Below are positions 39,960-48,048 of a stretch of 64,000 bases of DNA, one piece after another. Position numbers and translations under genes: made by a program. Under the pieces are notes generated by a model. That model was not told the DNA's origin and did no database searches. It worked only from the letters and a program-made list of their open reading frames with translations. How positions within the stretch are numbered: the first letter of the stretch is position 1; each line of letters begins with the position of its first letter. This DNA comes from an uncultured Lachnospiraceae bacterium (lineage in GTDB: Bacteria > Bacillota > Clostridia > Lachnospirales > Lachnospiraceae). The DNA is taken from contig UQDA01000007.1 of NCBI GenBank assembly GCA_900539715.1, positions 1 through 64,000 on the forward strand. Reading direction: 5' to 3'.

Positions 39960-41248
39960 GAGAGGGAAAGGTCGTATTTCATATAGATGTAAACAGTGCG
40001 TTTTTGAGTTGGAGTGCCATTGAAAGGCTGAAAAATGGGACGGACAGTACAGATTTGCGGACGATTCCGTCGGCGGTGGGCGGCGATGAGGAAACCCGGC
40101 ACGGCGTTGTGCTGGCAAAAAGTACTCCTGCCAAAAAATACGGGATCACAACGGGCGAACCGTTGATGTCGGCAAAGCGGAAATGTCCGGGACTGGTAGT
40201 GGTAAGGCCGGATTTTCATGCATATGTGGAGCAGTCCGGCCGTTTGCGCGCACTTTTGGGAAAATACACGGACAAGGTAGTTCCTTACAGTATTGATGAG
40301 GCATGGGCAGAGTTTGAAGGGTTCGGGGAGATGTATGCGGCGCCGGAGGTATTTGCAAACCGCTTGCGGGAAGAGATAAAGGATACGTTGGGATTTACGG
40401 TAAATATCGGGGTGTCTTGCAATCGTTTGCTTGCGAAGATGGCGGGTGATTTCAAAAAGCCCGATATGGTCCATACGCTCTTTCCGGAAGAGATTCCGGA
40501 AAAGCTCTGGCCGCTTCCGGTCTCCAGCCTGCTGTTTGCGGGAAGAGCGGCGACACAGCGGTTAAAGGGGCTGGGGATTTATACGATAGGGGATTTGGCG
40601 CATGCGGATAAGGGGATGCTGTCTGCTCATATGAAAAAGCATGGGCTGGCGCTCTATGAGTATGCATGGGGGCGGGAAAGCGCCGGGATGTTCGATATGG
40701 AGGCAGAAAATAAAGGATGCGGCAACAGCGTGACGACGGCGGAGGATGTGACCGATATGGCATATGCGAGGCAGATACTGCTTTCTTTGTGCGAGACGGT
40801 GGGGATCCGGCTGCGGACAGACCATAAAAAGGCGGGCGGCGTGTCGGTCGGGATGCGGACGAGCAGTTTTGAAAACAGCAGCAGGCAGATACGGCTGGAT
40901 TCTTCGACCGATGTGACGGAGGAGATTTTTGAAACAGCCTGTCAGCTTTTAAAGAAGATGTGGGACGGCAGAAAGCCGATACGGCTTTTACAGGTGACGG
41001 CAACGAGGCTGACGGAGGCAGAATACCGGCAGTACAGCCTGTTTGATACAGTGGATTATGAGAAGCTGGAAAGGGCGAATCAGGCGATAGACAGTATTCG
41101 TGCCAGATTTGGAGAAAATGCGGTGATGCGCGCGAGTTTTTTAAAGAGCGGTGTAGAACCGACCAGCGGCGGACTGAATAAAGAGAAGCGACGCGAGAAG
41201 GAGCGGGGGGAAAAGGAAAGAGGGCAGAGCAATGAAAAAAACCACTGA
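39956..41248 (+). CDS. dinB: Y-family DNA polymerase IV-like protein
   Basis: 430-aa error-prone translesion polymerase. The catalytic acidic residues are in FHIDVNSAFLSW and YSIDEAWAEF, and the steric-gate region follows the first motif. The palm, fingers, thumb (helix-hairpin-helix, RLKGLGIYTIGDLAHAD) and little finger are all present. The start is GTG, overlapping the preceding stop as GTGA. The C-terminal tail is rich in Lys/Glu/Arg (KEKRREKERGEKER) without an obvious clamp-binding motif. Its stop codon lies inside the terminator stem. Confidence 0.93.
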   Translation: MREGKVVFHIDVNSAFLSWSAIERLKNGTDSTDLRTIPSAVGGDEETRHGVVLAKSTPAKKYGITTGEPLMSAKRKCPGLVVVRPDFHAYVEQSGRLRALLGKYTDKVVPYSIDEAWAEFEGFGEMYAAPEVFANRLREEIKDTLGFTVNIGVSCNRLLAKMAGDFKKPDMVHTLFPEEIPEKLWPLPVSSLLFAGRAATQRLKGLGIYTIGDLAHADKGMLSAHMKKHGLALYEYAWGRESAGMFDMEAENKGCGNSVTTAEDVTDMAYARQILLSLCETVGIRLRTDHKKAGGVSVGMRTSSFENSSRQIRLDSSTDVTEEIFETACQLLKKMWDGRKPIRLLQVTATRLTEAEYRQYSLFDTVDYEKLERANQAIDSIRARFGENAVMRASFLKSGVEPTSGGLNKEKRREKERGEKERGQSNEKNH

Positions 41249-41272
41249 AGCAGGAACTTCAGTGGTTTTTTA
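41238..41272. terminator. Bidirectional terminator between dinB and tRNA-Leu(CAG)
   Basis: AACCACTGAAG (41240-41250) pairs perfectly with CTTCAGTGGTT (41257-41267). T runs exist on both strands, so it can end dinB from the left and the minus-strand tRNA from the right. The dinB TGA is within the left arm. Confidence 0.9.
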
Positions 41273-41283
41273 TAAAAAAATAA

Positions 41284-41367
41284 TGCAGGAAAAGAGACTT
41301 GAACTCTCATGGTATTGCTACCATACGGACCTGAACCGTACGCGTCTGCCAATTCCGCCATTCCTGC
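41284..41367 (-). tRNA. tRNA-Leu(CAG)
   Basis: 84-nt leucine tRNA on the minus strand with acceptor GCAGGAA/TTCCTGC, discriminator A, anticodon loop TTCAGGT (CAG) and a long variable arm. CCA is not encoded. It is identical to the tRNA at 43275-43358. Its promoter (TTGCAA-N17-TATTAT, minus strand) lies at about 41429-41452. Confidence 0.96.
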
Positions 41368-41437
41368 ATTTATCTTGGGCTTTCTGAGCTCTTGTGAACT
41401 CTTTTGTGCCGCTGACAAGTGATATAATATCACAGCT
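41284..41437. repeat. Left arm of a 154-bp inverted repeat
   Basis: It contains tRNA-Leu(CAG) and its 5' leader and matches the reverse complement of 43205-43358 with two mismatches. Confidence 0.93.
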
Positions 41438-41519
41438 GCATAATGATTGCAAGCTTTTTTTTTGATTTTTTTTAAAAAAAATTATCTGAAAAAAATTTCA
41501 AAAAAATTTAAAATAATGG

Positions 41520-41548
41520 TTGACTTTTGAGATTCAAAATGATAATAT
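41520..41548 (+). promoter_or_regulatory. Promoter of tRNA-Leu(AAG)
   Basis: TTGACT (41520-41525) and TAATAT (41543-41548) are separated by 17 bp. Confidence 0.82.
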
Positions 41549-41572
41549 ACTACTTGCAGCGGCGAGCCGCAT

Positions 41573-41656
41573 GCGGAAGTGTCGGAACTGGCAGACGAGC
41601 AAGACTAAGGATCTTGTGGCAGCAATGCCGTGTGGGTTCAAGTCCCATCTTCCGCA
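41573..41656 (+). tRNA. tRNA-Leu(AAG)
   Basis: 84-nt leucine tRNA with acceptor GCGGAAG/CTTCCGC, discriminator A, anticodon stem CAAGA/TCTTG and loop CTAAGGA, giving anticodon AAG (A34 is probably modified to inosine). The long variable arm is typical of class II tRNAs. CCA is not encoded. Confidence 0.94.
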
Positions 41657-41666
41657 GGAGAGAAGG

Positions 41667-41705
41667 ACCTCAGGACTTTGTTATCAATGTCCTGAGGTTT
41701 TTTGT
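41667..41705 (+). terminator. Intrinsic terminator after tRNA-Leu(AAG)
   Basis: ACCTCAGGAC (41667-41676) pairs with GTCCTGAGGT (41689-41698), followed by six T. Confidence 0.92.
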
Positions 41706-41751
41706 TTACGCCGAGGACTATTCGCCGTTTGTGCGGCAGAAAGAGGAAAAG

Positions 41752-42231
41752 ATGGAAAAAATAGCAAGCTTTACGGTGGACCATATTAAACTGCAGCCCG
41801 GAATCTATGTTTCCCGAAAGGACCATATAGGAACTGAGACTGTTACTACCTTTGATTTAAGGATGACGAGTCCGAATGAAGAACCGGTGATGAATACAGC
41901 GGAAGTTCATACGATCGAACATCTGGGTGCGACATTTTTGAGAAACCATCCTGTATATAAGGAACGGGTGCTTTATTTTGGACCGATGGGCTGCCGCACA
42001 GGATTTTATCTTCTTCTTTCGGGAGACTGTTCTTCTGAACAGATTGTTCCGCTTATTACGGAGTTGTTTGAATTTATCAGAGATTTTGAAGGAGAAGTTC
42101 CGGGGGCTGCAGCGAAGGACTGCGGAAATTATCTGGATATGAATCTGACAATGGCAAAGTTTTTAGCAAAAAAATATGTGGAACAGGTACTTTACGGTAT
42201 TCAGGAGGACAGGCTGGTCTATCCGGAGTAA
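41752..42231 (+). CDS. luxS: S-ribosylhomocysteine lyase (AI-2 synthase)
   Basis: Cleaves S-ribosylhomocysteine to homocysteine and DPD, the precursor of autoinducer-2. The 159-aa length is usual. Metal ligands are the two His of HTIEHLGATFLR and the Cys of DCGNYLDMNL; the catalytic Cys is in GPMGCRTGFYLLL. The start at 41752 follows AGAGGAAAAG; in-frame codons upstream run through the tRNA and are not translated. It forms an operon with mtnN 33 nt downstream, which supplies its substrate. Confidence 0.97.
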   Translation: MEKIASFTVDHIKLQPGIYVSRKDHIGTETVTTFDLRMTSPNEEPVMNTAEVHTIEHLGATFLRNHPVYKERVLYFGPMGCRTGFYLLLSGDCSSEQIVPLITELFEFIRDFEGEVPGAAAKDCGNYLDMNLTMAKFLAKKYVEQVLYGIQEDRLVYPE

Positions 42232-42264
42232 ATCAAAACCTATATTAATATGGAGAGTGGACAG

Positions 42265-42963
42265 ATGACAAAAATCGGTATTATCGGAGCGATGGAGCTA
42301 GAGGTAGAACAGTTAAAGGCGGCGATGTATGCGGATCATGTGGTGAATATTGCGGGAATGGAGTTTCATGAGGGAGCATTGAATGGCGCTGACGTCGTTG
42401 TCGTGCGTTCCGGCGTCGGCAAGGTAAGCGCAGCGATGTGCACTCAGATACTGGCAGACCATTTTCATGTGACGCATGTGATAAATACAGGAGTGGCAGG
42501 TTCTTTGAACGCGGCTCTGGATATCGGAGATATCCTTATTTCTACAGATGCGCTCCATCATGACGTGGATGCGACGGTATTCGGATATCGTCCCGGAGAG
42601 GTTCCGCAGCTTGGTATATGGAATTTTGAGGCGGATAAGAGGCTGGCAGAGCTGGCGGAGCAGTCCTGCCGTAAAGTAAACCCCGGGCTGGGCGTACATC
42701 AGGGGCGTGTGCTGAGCGGTGACCAGTTTATCTCTTCCGATGATGTGAAGAAAAATCTGATAGACAGATTTGCCGGTGACTGCGTTGAAATGGAAGGCGC
42801 TGCGATAGCACAGGCGGCACGGCTGAACAATATTCCTTTTGTAGTGATAAGGGCGATATCCGACAAGGCGGATAATTCCGCAGAGATGGATTATCCTGCT
42901 TTTGAACGGGAAGCCGCAAAGCATTCTGCCCGTCTTGTAGAGGATATGGTAAGGAATGTGTGA
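42265..42963 (+). CDS. mtnN: 5'-methylthioadenosine/S-adenosylhomocysteine nucleosidase
   Basis: Removes adenine from S-adenosylhomocysteine and methylthioadenosine, feeding LuxS. 232 aa. The core motif IGIIGAMELEVEQL, the substrate strand VINTGVAGSLN, the Met/Glu pocket VEMEGAAIAQAA and the catalytic Asp in RAISDKAD are all seen. The start at 42265 follows GGAGAGTGG. Together with luxS it forms a complete two-step SAH recycling and AI-2 route. Confidence 0.96.
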   Translation: MTKIGIIGAMELEVEQLKAAMYADHVVNIAGMEFHEGALNGADVVVVRSGVGKVSAAMCTQILADHFHVTHVINTGVAGSLNAALDIGDILISTDALHHDVDATVFGYRPGEVPQLGIWNFEADKRLAELAEQSCRKVNPGLGVHQGRVLSGDQFISSDDVKKNLIDRFAGDCVEMEGAAIAQAARLNNIPFVVIRAISDKADNSAEMDYPAFEREAAKHSARLVEDMVRNV

Positions 42964-43204
42964 TTGTCCGATGCTGTGCGGCCTGCTGACTGCAGGCTGT
43001 GCAGAGCCGGATGCTGCCGGAAGGATGGACAGTTGGTAACTGTTTATGTCGGTTTTAAATGCCTGTTGCTTTCGGTACGAAAACGTGATTGCCGGGGGTG
43101 AGAGGGGCCTTTTGTGCGGTGAATTTTTCGGTGTGCCAACGAATAGCAGCAATGGTTGTTAAGATATTTAAAAAAAATAAAAAAAGTACTTGCAATGTTT
43201 TTAA
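42964..43204 (+). other. Gene-free stretch between mtnN and tRNA-Leu(CAG)
   Basis: A GCCTGC/GCAGGC hairpin (about 42979-42996) lies just after mtnN but has no clear T run. The rest shows no ORF and ends in an A-rich tract that leads to the tRNA promoter TTGCAA (43190-43195)-N17-TATTAT (43213-43218). Confidence 0.6.
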
Positions 43205-43358
43205 AGCTGTGATATTATATCACTTGTCGGCGGCACAAAAGAGTTCACAAGAGCTCAGAAAGCCAAAGATAAATGCAGGAATGGCGGAATTGGCAGACGC
43301 GTACGGTTCAGGTCCGTATGGTAGCAATACCATGAGAGTTCAAGTCTCTTTTCCTGCA
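43205..43358. repeat. Right arm of the 154-bp inverted repeat
   Basis: It matches the reverse complement of 41284-41437 with two mismatches, both in the tRNA leader. The two tRNA copies themselves are identical. Confidence 0.93.
43275..43358 (+). tRNA. tRNA-Leu(CAG), second copy
   Basis: 84 nt, identical to the minus-strand copy at 41284-41367, anticodon CAG. It has its own promoter and is followed by a terminator. Confidence 0.96.
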
Positions 43359-43369
43359 CGATAGAAATG

Positions 43370-43398
43370 GCGTTCCGGTGTACCGGGGCGCTTTTTTG
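43370..43398 (+). terminator. Intrinsic terminator after tRNA-Leu(CAG)
   Basis: GCGTTCCGG pairs with CCGGGGCGC (two G-T pairs), followed by six T. A second perfect hairpin TTCATAGGA/TCCTATGAA follows at about 43400-43424. Confidence 0.87.
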
Positions 43399-43563
43399 TT
43401 TCATAGGAAAGTGTGTCCTATGAAATAAAAAATGTTCCGCAGGATTGCACTGCGGCGAAAAGGAAAATGTCGCTTGCGCGATAGATATTGCCTGACGGCA
43501 GCGTTTGAGTGTGACGCAAATGTACGCGCATCTTTTTATAAGAAATGACAGGGAGGAATAAAA

Positions 43564-44208
43564 ATGGCAGAAGTAAGCGCAAGAGAGCAGATAATATTTG
43601 ATCTGGCATCTATGGAATGGGAGCTGTTTCAGCTTGTACATAATACAGGAGGCAGGGCATCCTGCCAGGACGACCCGGATACCTTTTTTAAAATGAGGAT
43701 GAGCCAGTGGATGGTATATTCGGACGGCGTATTGAAAAGCTGCATGGAGGATTTTCAGGAGGCGGCAGCACAGGGCAGAAACCTGATATTTGAAAAATAC
43801 GGACGTATGATGGAGACGACCCATCCGGAGGAGTACGAGCGGGTCAGACAGTATTTTCCGGAGATTTCTGAACAGCATCGGGAGAATGTGGAAAAAATTA
43901 CAGCCATCCATCTGGAATGGGACAAAAAGACCGCAGAAGCGTATCCGTATCTGAGAAAGAACGGACGTCTGGCGACCACAAGGGAAGACAGTGCGGACGG
44001 GATTTCCATGGAAAGCTATCTGAGAGGAGAACTGCAGTGCTTTTCAGAGAAAACGGTGGAGCTGATATTGAAGGAAACAGAGGAAGCGGTGAAGGACGGT
44101 GTCAATCTGCAGGAGCGGATGATAGAGAACGAAGTCCGTTTTTACGGATATGAGTCTCTGGAACGCGCAGAAGAGGCGCACCGCAGCCGGGAGGGGGAAG
44201 AAGCGTAA
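43564..44208 (+). CDS. DUF4125 family protein
   Basis: 214-aa acidic, helical cytoplasmic protein of a family conserved in Firmicutes but uncharacterised. The N-terminal ASMEWELFQLVHNTGGRASCQDDPDTFFKMR block looks like its conserved core. It has no signal peptide, membrane segment or catalytic motif that I can name. It overlaps the start of the histidine phosphatase gene by 1 nt (TAATG), so the two are translated together. The start follows GGGAGGAATAAAA. Confidence 0.8.
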   Translation: MAEVSAREQIIFDLASMEWELFQLVHNTGGRASCQDDPDTFFKMRMSQWMVYSDGVLKSCMEDFQEAAAQGRNLIFEKYGRMMETTHPEEYERVRQYFPEISEQHRENVEKITAIHLEWDKKTAEAYPYLRKNGRLATTREDSADGISMESYLRGELQCFSEKTVELILKETEEAVKDGVNLQERMIENEVRFYGYESLERAEEAHRSREGEEA

Positions 44209-44858
44209 TGAAGCTTTATCTTATCAGACATGGTGAGACGGATTGGAATGTTCAGGGGAGGATGCAGGGACAGACGGATATCGAATTAAATCAAAACGGT
44301 ATCGATCTGGCAAAAGTGACTGCAAGGGGGATGGCTGATATTCCCTTCGATCTGTGCATCACAAGCCCGTTAAAGCGGGCGCGTCAGACGGCTGATATTG
44401 TTCTGGAGGGAAAAGATATCCCTGTCATAGAGGATGAGAGGATAGCGGAGCTGAGTTTTGGAAGCTGGGAAGGTCTGGGATGCCGGAAGGAAAATTATGA
44501 GGTGCCGGTTTCGATAGAGCGGTTCCGGCAGTTTTATACCGATCCGCTGAATTTTGAACCGGCGGAGGACGGGGAGACGATAGCAGCGCTGTGTGAGCGG
44601 ACGGCGCAGTTCTGGCAGGAACTCATCGGAAAGAAGGAGTATCAGGACAAAACGATACTTATCGCAACGCATGGCTGTGCAGTGCGGGCGATACTCCGGA
44701 ATGTATACGAGGATAAGACGGATTACTGGCATGGACGTGTTCCGGCAAATTGTGCGGTCAATATCGTCGAGGTGAGCGATGGGAAAGCGGTACTGAAGGA
44801 AGAAGATAAGATTTATTATGATCCGGCTGCCGCAGTGGACTATTTTACAAGAGTCTGA
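44208..44858 (+). CDS. Histidine phosphatase family protein (phosphoglycerate mutase-like)
   Basis: 216-aa phosphatase. LIRHGETDWN contains the phospho-accepting His and the Arg. A second His is in LIATHGCAVRA, and SPLKRARQTADIV and LSFGSWEG complete the 2H-phosphatase set. Members act on sugar phosphates, nucleotides or alpha-ribazole phosphate; the substrate is not clear here. It is co-translated with the DUF4125 gene and ends at a terminator shared with the opposite-strand gene. Confidence 0.9.
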   Translation: MKLYLIRHGETDWNVQGRMQGQTDIELNQNGIDLAKVTARGMADIPFDLCITSPLKRARQTADIVLEGKDIPVIEDERIAELSFGSWEGLGCRKENYEVPVSIERFRQFYTDPLNFEPAEDGETIAALCERTAQFWQELIGKKEYQDKTILIATHGCAVRAILRNVYEDKTDYWHGRVPANCAVNIVEVSDGKAVLKEEDKIYYDPAAAVDYFTRV

Positions 44859-44866
44859 AAGAATAA

Positions 44867-44909
44867 GAACCCCCTTTCGGAGAGGCAGATAAGCTCTGAA
44901 AGGGGGTTC
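44867..44909. terminator. Bidirectional terminator between convergent genes
   Basis: GAACCCCCTTTC (44867-44878) pairs perfectly with GAAAGGGGGTTC (44898-44909), plus an AGAG/CTCT inner part. T-rich sequence follows on the minus strand. Confidence 0.88.
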
Positions 44910-44920
44910 GTTGGATGTTT

Positions 44921-45628
44921 TTAGAAATGAAGCCTTCTGCGGACGGCGTTTCTCAGGCGCGCCCGGGAAAGGATTGTGACGAGGGCGATGACAATGACTG
45001 CGCTGATGGAAAGGACGACCGCCGACCATGTGAGGCGGAAGGGCAGGGCAAGGTAGCGTTCGATGAGAAGTTCGATGCTTGCACAGATGAGTGCGGCTTC
45101 TACAAAGAAATACAATCCGGTCATCAAAAACGCAGAGGAGACCTTTCGCATGAGGAAGGTAAAAATGAGCGCGGCAACCGTACACAGAGCTGTGATGGGC
45201 AGCGCCAATCGGAAAAACCATTCCTGCTGCGGGGTGTTGAGACTTATCATGAATTCATACAGTGCGATGGCAAGGCCGTCACAGAGGATGGAGCCGTAAA
45301 GCGGCATCCTTGTATAGATAACGGCAGGGACTGCAAGAACCCAGACGACGACGCAGGCGCCGATGACATAGAGCGACCACAGGGACTCCCGGAATACAAG
45401 GAGGTTTAAAAGGCCGCATACAACGCCGGCAGCTATCAGGGAAGTAGATAAAAGGATAGCCAGGTCTTTGCGGCGGACGACCTCGACCTGCCCCTTTTCA
45501 TGAGGAAAAGGCGGGACAGGCTGCTGGATGGCAGCCAGATCATTTGGGTTAACGACAGGTGTGTTGCATAGCGGACAGCGTTTCAGAGAGGGGTCGAGCT
45601 TGACCCCGCAGTTGACACAATAAGACAT
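44921..45628 (-). CDS. DUF6320 zinc-ribbon membrane protein
   Basis: 235-aa protein beginning with a zinc ribbon (YCVNCGVKLDPSLKRCPLCNTPV: two CxxC pairs). A short linker leads to about six membrane helices (from about residue 55 to 225) and a basic tail (SRARLRNAVRRRLHF). The domain is annotated DUF6320 and has no known function. The start follows AGGAGGTATCCT. It lies 14 nt downstream of the acyltransferase gene on the same minus-strand operon, and the two appear dedicated to one another. Confidence 0.85.
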   Translation of the reverse strand: MSYCVNCGVKLDPSLKRCPLCNTPVVNPNDLAAIQQPVPPFPHEKGQVEVVRRKDLAILLSTSLIAAGVVCGLLNLLVFRESLWSLYVIGACVVVWVLAVPAVIYTRMPLYGSILCDGLAIALYEFMISLNTPQQEWFFRLALPITALCTVAALIFTFLMRKVSSAFLMTGLYFFVEAALICASIELLIERYLALPFRLTWSAVVLSISAVIVIALVTILSRARLRNAVRRRLHF

Positions 45629-45642
45629 AGGATACCTCCTGA

Positions 45643-46935
45643 CTAAAAATCTCGGTTGCTTTCAATCGTAACGGCAATGCCGTCCTCCACGAGCTTTTGG
45701 AAAAAACGCCGTTCCACATCGGCTTCAATGATACAGCTTGCAAAATTAACCGTCAGCGTATCGCCGAAGCTTGCAATGGCGCAGTTGGTGCGTTGAGAAT
45801 AGGGAATTCCCATATAAATATCAAAGCGCTCCAGATAAGGTTTCATGGCGTCCGGGACATAGACGGAGCCCAGGTTTGTAAGGCCGGCAGAAGAGTTTTT
45901 GTCCTGAACGCGGGTATAGAACAGGCGCACGACAAAGTCCTTGATAAAAAGCGGGACGATACGGATGAACGGGTTGCGTTTGGTGGCTGCGTTCGTTGTG
46001 ATGTCCCCTTTTAAAAATTTTTCATTGATATAGTAGCGCATGTAATTATGGACGTGCGCTACGATTTCTTCAAAGGTGAATTCGCCGAGCCGGGGATCGA
46101 TGGAGGGATATACCATCGTGATGAAATTACGCAGCGTTTTGGACGGGAAAAAACGCCGGAGGTTTACGGGCATGGCGATGCGGACAGGGCGCAGCTTGAG
46201 ATGGAAATCGTGTTCCTGCTTTTGAAGAAGGGAATATAAGAGCACGGCGTTTAAATATTCCGTCACAGTGGCGTTATAGCCTTTTGCGACCTGCATGACC
46301 TCTTTTACGGACATGATACCGTCAATGACATTGAGCGTATAAAAAGGCTCTTTTGTGCCGCGCACCCGGTAGGTCTTTTCGGCGGGACGCGCAGGGCGCA
46401 CCTGTGCGTTCGCATAGCGCATATAAGCATCCTCAAATTCTTCGGGGTCGGGCTCGGCGTCCACATCGAGCACAAAGCCGTCGTTGGGGATAGGGTGTCC
46501 GAGGAGCCGTAGATAAACGGCTGTCACGGTCTGGAGAAGGAACATTCCGCCGGTTCCGTCGCCGAGGCTGTGATGGGCTTCCAGTGCGATGCGCCGTCCG
46601 TACCAGTAAAAACGGACAAGATAACGGTTGTTGCTTTTAAAGGGCATCGGCATGCAGAAATTGCGGATATCCTTCTGGACGATAGGACCGGGATTGGTAT
46701 TCGGTTCCAGATAACGCCAGAATAACCCTTTATGCATGGCGGAGCGGTAGGTGGGAAAACGCTTCATTGCGATATCCACTGCCTGCTGGAGGATGTCAGG
46801 CTGTACGTCCTCTTTTAAAAGAAGCGAAAGACGGTAGACCGATGAAAAATCCCTGCGCTGCAGCGTCGGATAGACGATGGCGGAAAGATCCAGCCTGTAC
46901 CAGGTCTTTGCCTGTGATTTTGATTGTTTTGACAT
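45643..46935 (-). CDS. Alcohol acetyltransferase/condensation-like acyltransferase
   Basis: 430-aa cytoplasmic protein of the AATase/condensation-domain class. The catalytic HHxxxDG-type motif is HHSLGDGTGG (His about 125-126). The family fold would comprise two chloramphenicol-acetyltransferase-like lobes, the second including RIAMPVNLRRFFPSKTLRNF. Such enzymes transfer an acyl group to an alcohol or amine. The start at 46935 (MSKQSKSQ) is chosen from the AAGGAA site. It is divergent from an alpha/beta hydrolase and followed by the DUF6320 gene; the acceptor is unknown, perhaps a lipid or envelope alcohol. Confidence 0.85.
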   Translation of the reverse strand: MSKQSKSQAKTWYRLDLSAIVYPTLQRRDFSSVYRLSLLLKEDVQPDILQQAVDIAMKRFPTYRSAMHKGLFWRYLEPNTNPGPIVQKDIRNFCMPMPFKSNNRYLVRFYWYGRRIALEAHHSLGDGTGGMFLLQTVTAVYLRLLGHPIPNDGFVLDVDAEPDPEEFEDAYMRYANAQVRPARPAEKTYRVRGTKEPFYTLNVIDGIMSVKEVMQVAKGYNATVTEYLNAVLLYSLLQKQEHDFHLKLRPVRIAMPVNLRRFFPSKTLRNFITMVYPSIDPRLGEFTFEEIVAHVHNYMRYYINEKFLKGDITTNAATKRNPFIRIVPLFIKDFVVRLFYTRVQDKNSSAGLTNLGSVYVPDAMKPYLERFDIYMGIPYSQRTNCAIASFGDTLTVNFASCIIEADVERRFFQKLVEDGIAVTIESNRDF

Positions 46936-46956
46936 AAGCATTTCCTTTCTTCCTGT

Positions 46957-46985
46957 AGTATACACCCGGAACGGTAAGGATACAA
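46957..46985 (-). promoter_or_regulatory. Promoter of the acyltransferase operon (minus strand)
   Basis: Read on the minus strand, TTGTAT (46985-46980) and TATACT (46962-46957) are separated by 17 bp. Confidence 0.75.
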
Positions 46986-47023
46986 GTACGGGCTGGATTG
47001 TTGAAGTTTACGGAAACTTGTGT

Positions 47024-47044
47024 TACCCTCAGTAGACAAGGGTA
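47024..47044. promoter_or_regulatory. Inverted repeat in the divergent promoter region
   Basis: TACCCT (47024-47029) and AGGGTA (47039-47044) form an inverted repeat with a 9-nt gap between the two divergent genes. It is a candidate shared operator. Confidence 0.4.
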
Positions 47045-47074
47045 GACTTTTGTACTTACAAAGGAGGTTGTCAT

Positions 47075-47971
47075 ATGACAGTCAGTGAGAAGCAGAATCA
47101 GAATATGATGAATCTGATACGGAAGGTACACGGGCTGGTGGAGCATCCGGACCTGACAAAGCACAGGCAGTCGCAGGACCGGATAGGAGCGCTGCTGGGG
47201 ACGGAAAAAGGGGTGGAGTATACGCCGGTGACGGTTGAGGATATGAGCTGTGAGTGGGTAAGGGTCACACGTGCCCATATGAAAAAATATGTTATCCTGT
47301 ACTGTCATGGCGGAGGTTATTCAACGGGAAGCACGGTATATGCGCGTACATTGACAAAAAAACTTGCTGAGTCTACATCGATGGATGTGTTTGCGTTCAA
47401 CTACAGGCTGGCGCCCGAGCATCCGTATCCTGCGGCGACGGATGATGCGCTGAAGGCGTGGAACTATCTGATGTATCTGGGTTACGGAGCGCGCGATGTG
47501 ATCGTGGCGGGAGACAGTGCGGGCGGGAATCTGGCGCTTTCTCTGACGCTGCGCTTAAAGGAGCAGGAACGTCTTCTGCCGCGCGGGCTCGTGCTTTTAT
47601 CTCCATGGACAGATCTGACAAAATCGGGTAAAAGCTATGAATCCAGAAAAGAGGTCGATCCGGTTTTGGACCATGAGTATCTCGACAGAATGATAGAAAA
47701 TTATGCGGGGGGACAGGCACTTTCCAATCCGCTCATTTCGCCGTTGTTTGGAAACTTTAAGGGATTTCCGCCGACCTATATTCAGGTGGGGGATAATGAG
47801 ATACTTCTTTCGGATGCGACGCTCCTGCATAAAAAGCTGCTGAAAGAAAATGTTTCGGCGCATCTGGATATCTATAAAGGGATGTGGCATGTGTTCCAGA
47901 TGTCCCCGATCAAAATATCTTATGACGCCATGGATAAAAATGCGGAATTTATTTTCGATATTTGCCGTTAG
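47075..47971 (+). CDS. Alpha/beta hydrolase, HSL-type esterase
   Basis: 298-aa esterase of the hormone-sensitive-lipase group. The oxyanion motif HGGGYSTGS, nucleophile elbow GDSAGGNLALS, acid in the VGDNEILLSDA region and His in KGMWHVFQ are intact, with YRLAPEHPYPAATDDA between them. No signal peptide is seen. The start follows AAAGGAGG. Divergent from the acyltransferase/DUF6320 pair, it is the likely ester-breaking partner of that ester-making enzyme; the three-gene association is the main clue to function. Confidence 0.92.
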   Translation: MTVSEKQNQNMMNLIRKVHGLVEHPDLTKHRQSQDRIGALLGTEKGVEYTPVTVEDMSCEWVRVTRAHMKKYVILYCHGGGYSTGSTVYARTLTKKLAESTSMDVFAFNYRLAPEHPYPAATDDALKAWNYLMYLGYGARDVIVAGDSAGGNLALSLTLRLKEQERLLPRGLVLLSPWTDLTKSGKSYESRKEVDPVLDHEYLDRMIENYAGGQALSNPLISPLFGNFKGFPPTYIQVGDNEILLSDATLLHKKLLKENVSAHLDIYKGMWHVFQMSPIKISYDAMDKNAEFIFDICR

Positions 47972-48048
47972 AAAAAAGGAAACGGGAGGTTTTTACAGAA
48001 TATTTAGCTAAGAAATGTTTTTTTATCTGCTGCACACAGGAGGAATGA

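Noticed and set aside
41527..41751. N-terminal extension of LuxS
   Set aside because: The frame crosses the tRNA-Leu(AAG) gene and its terminator; the family start is at 41752.
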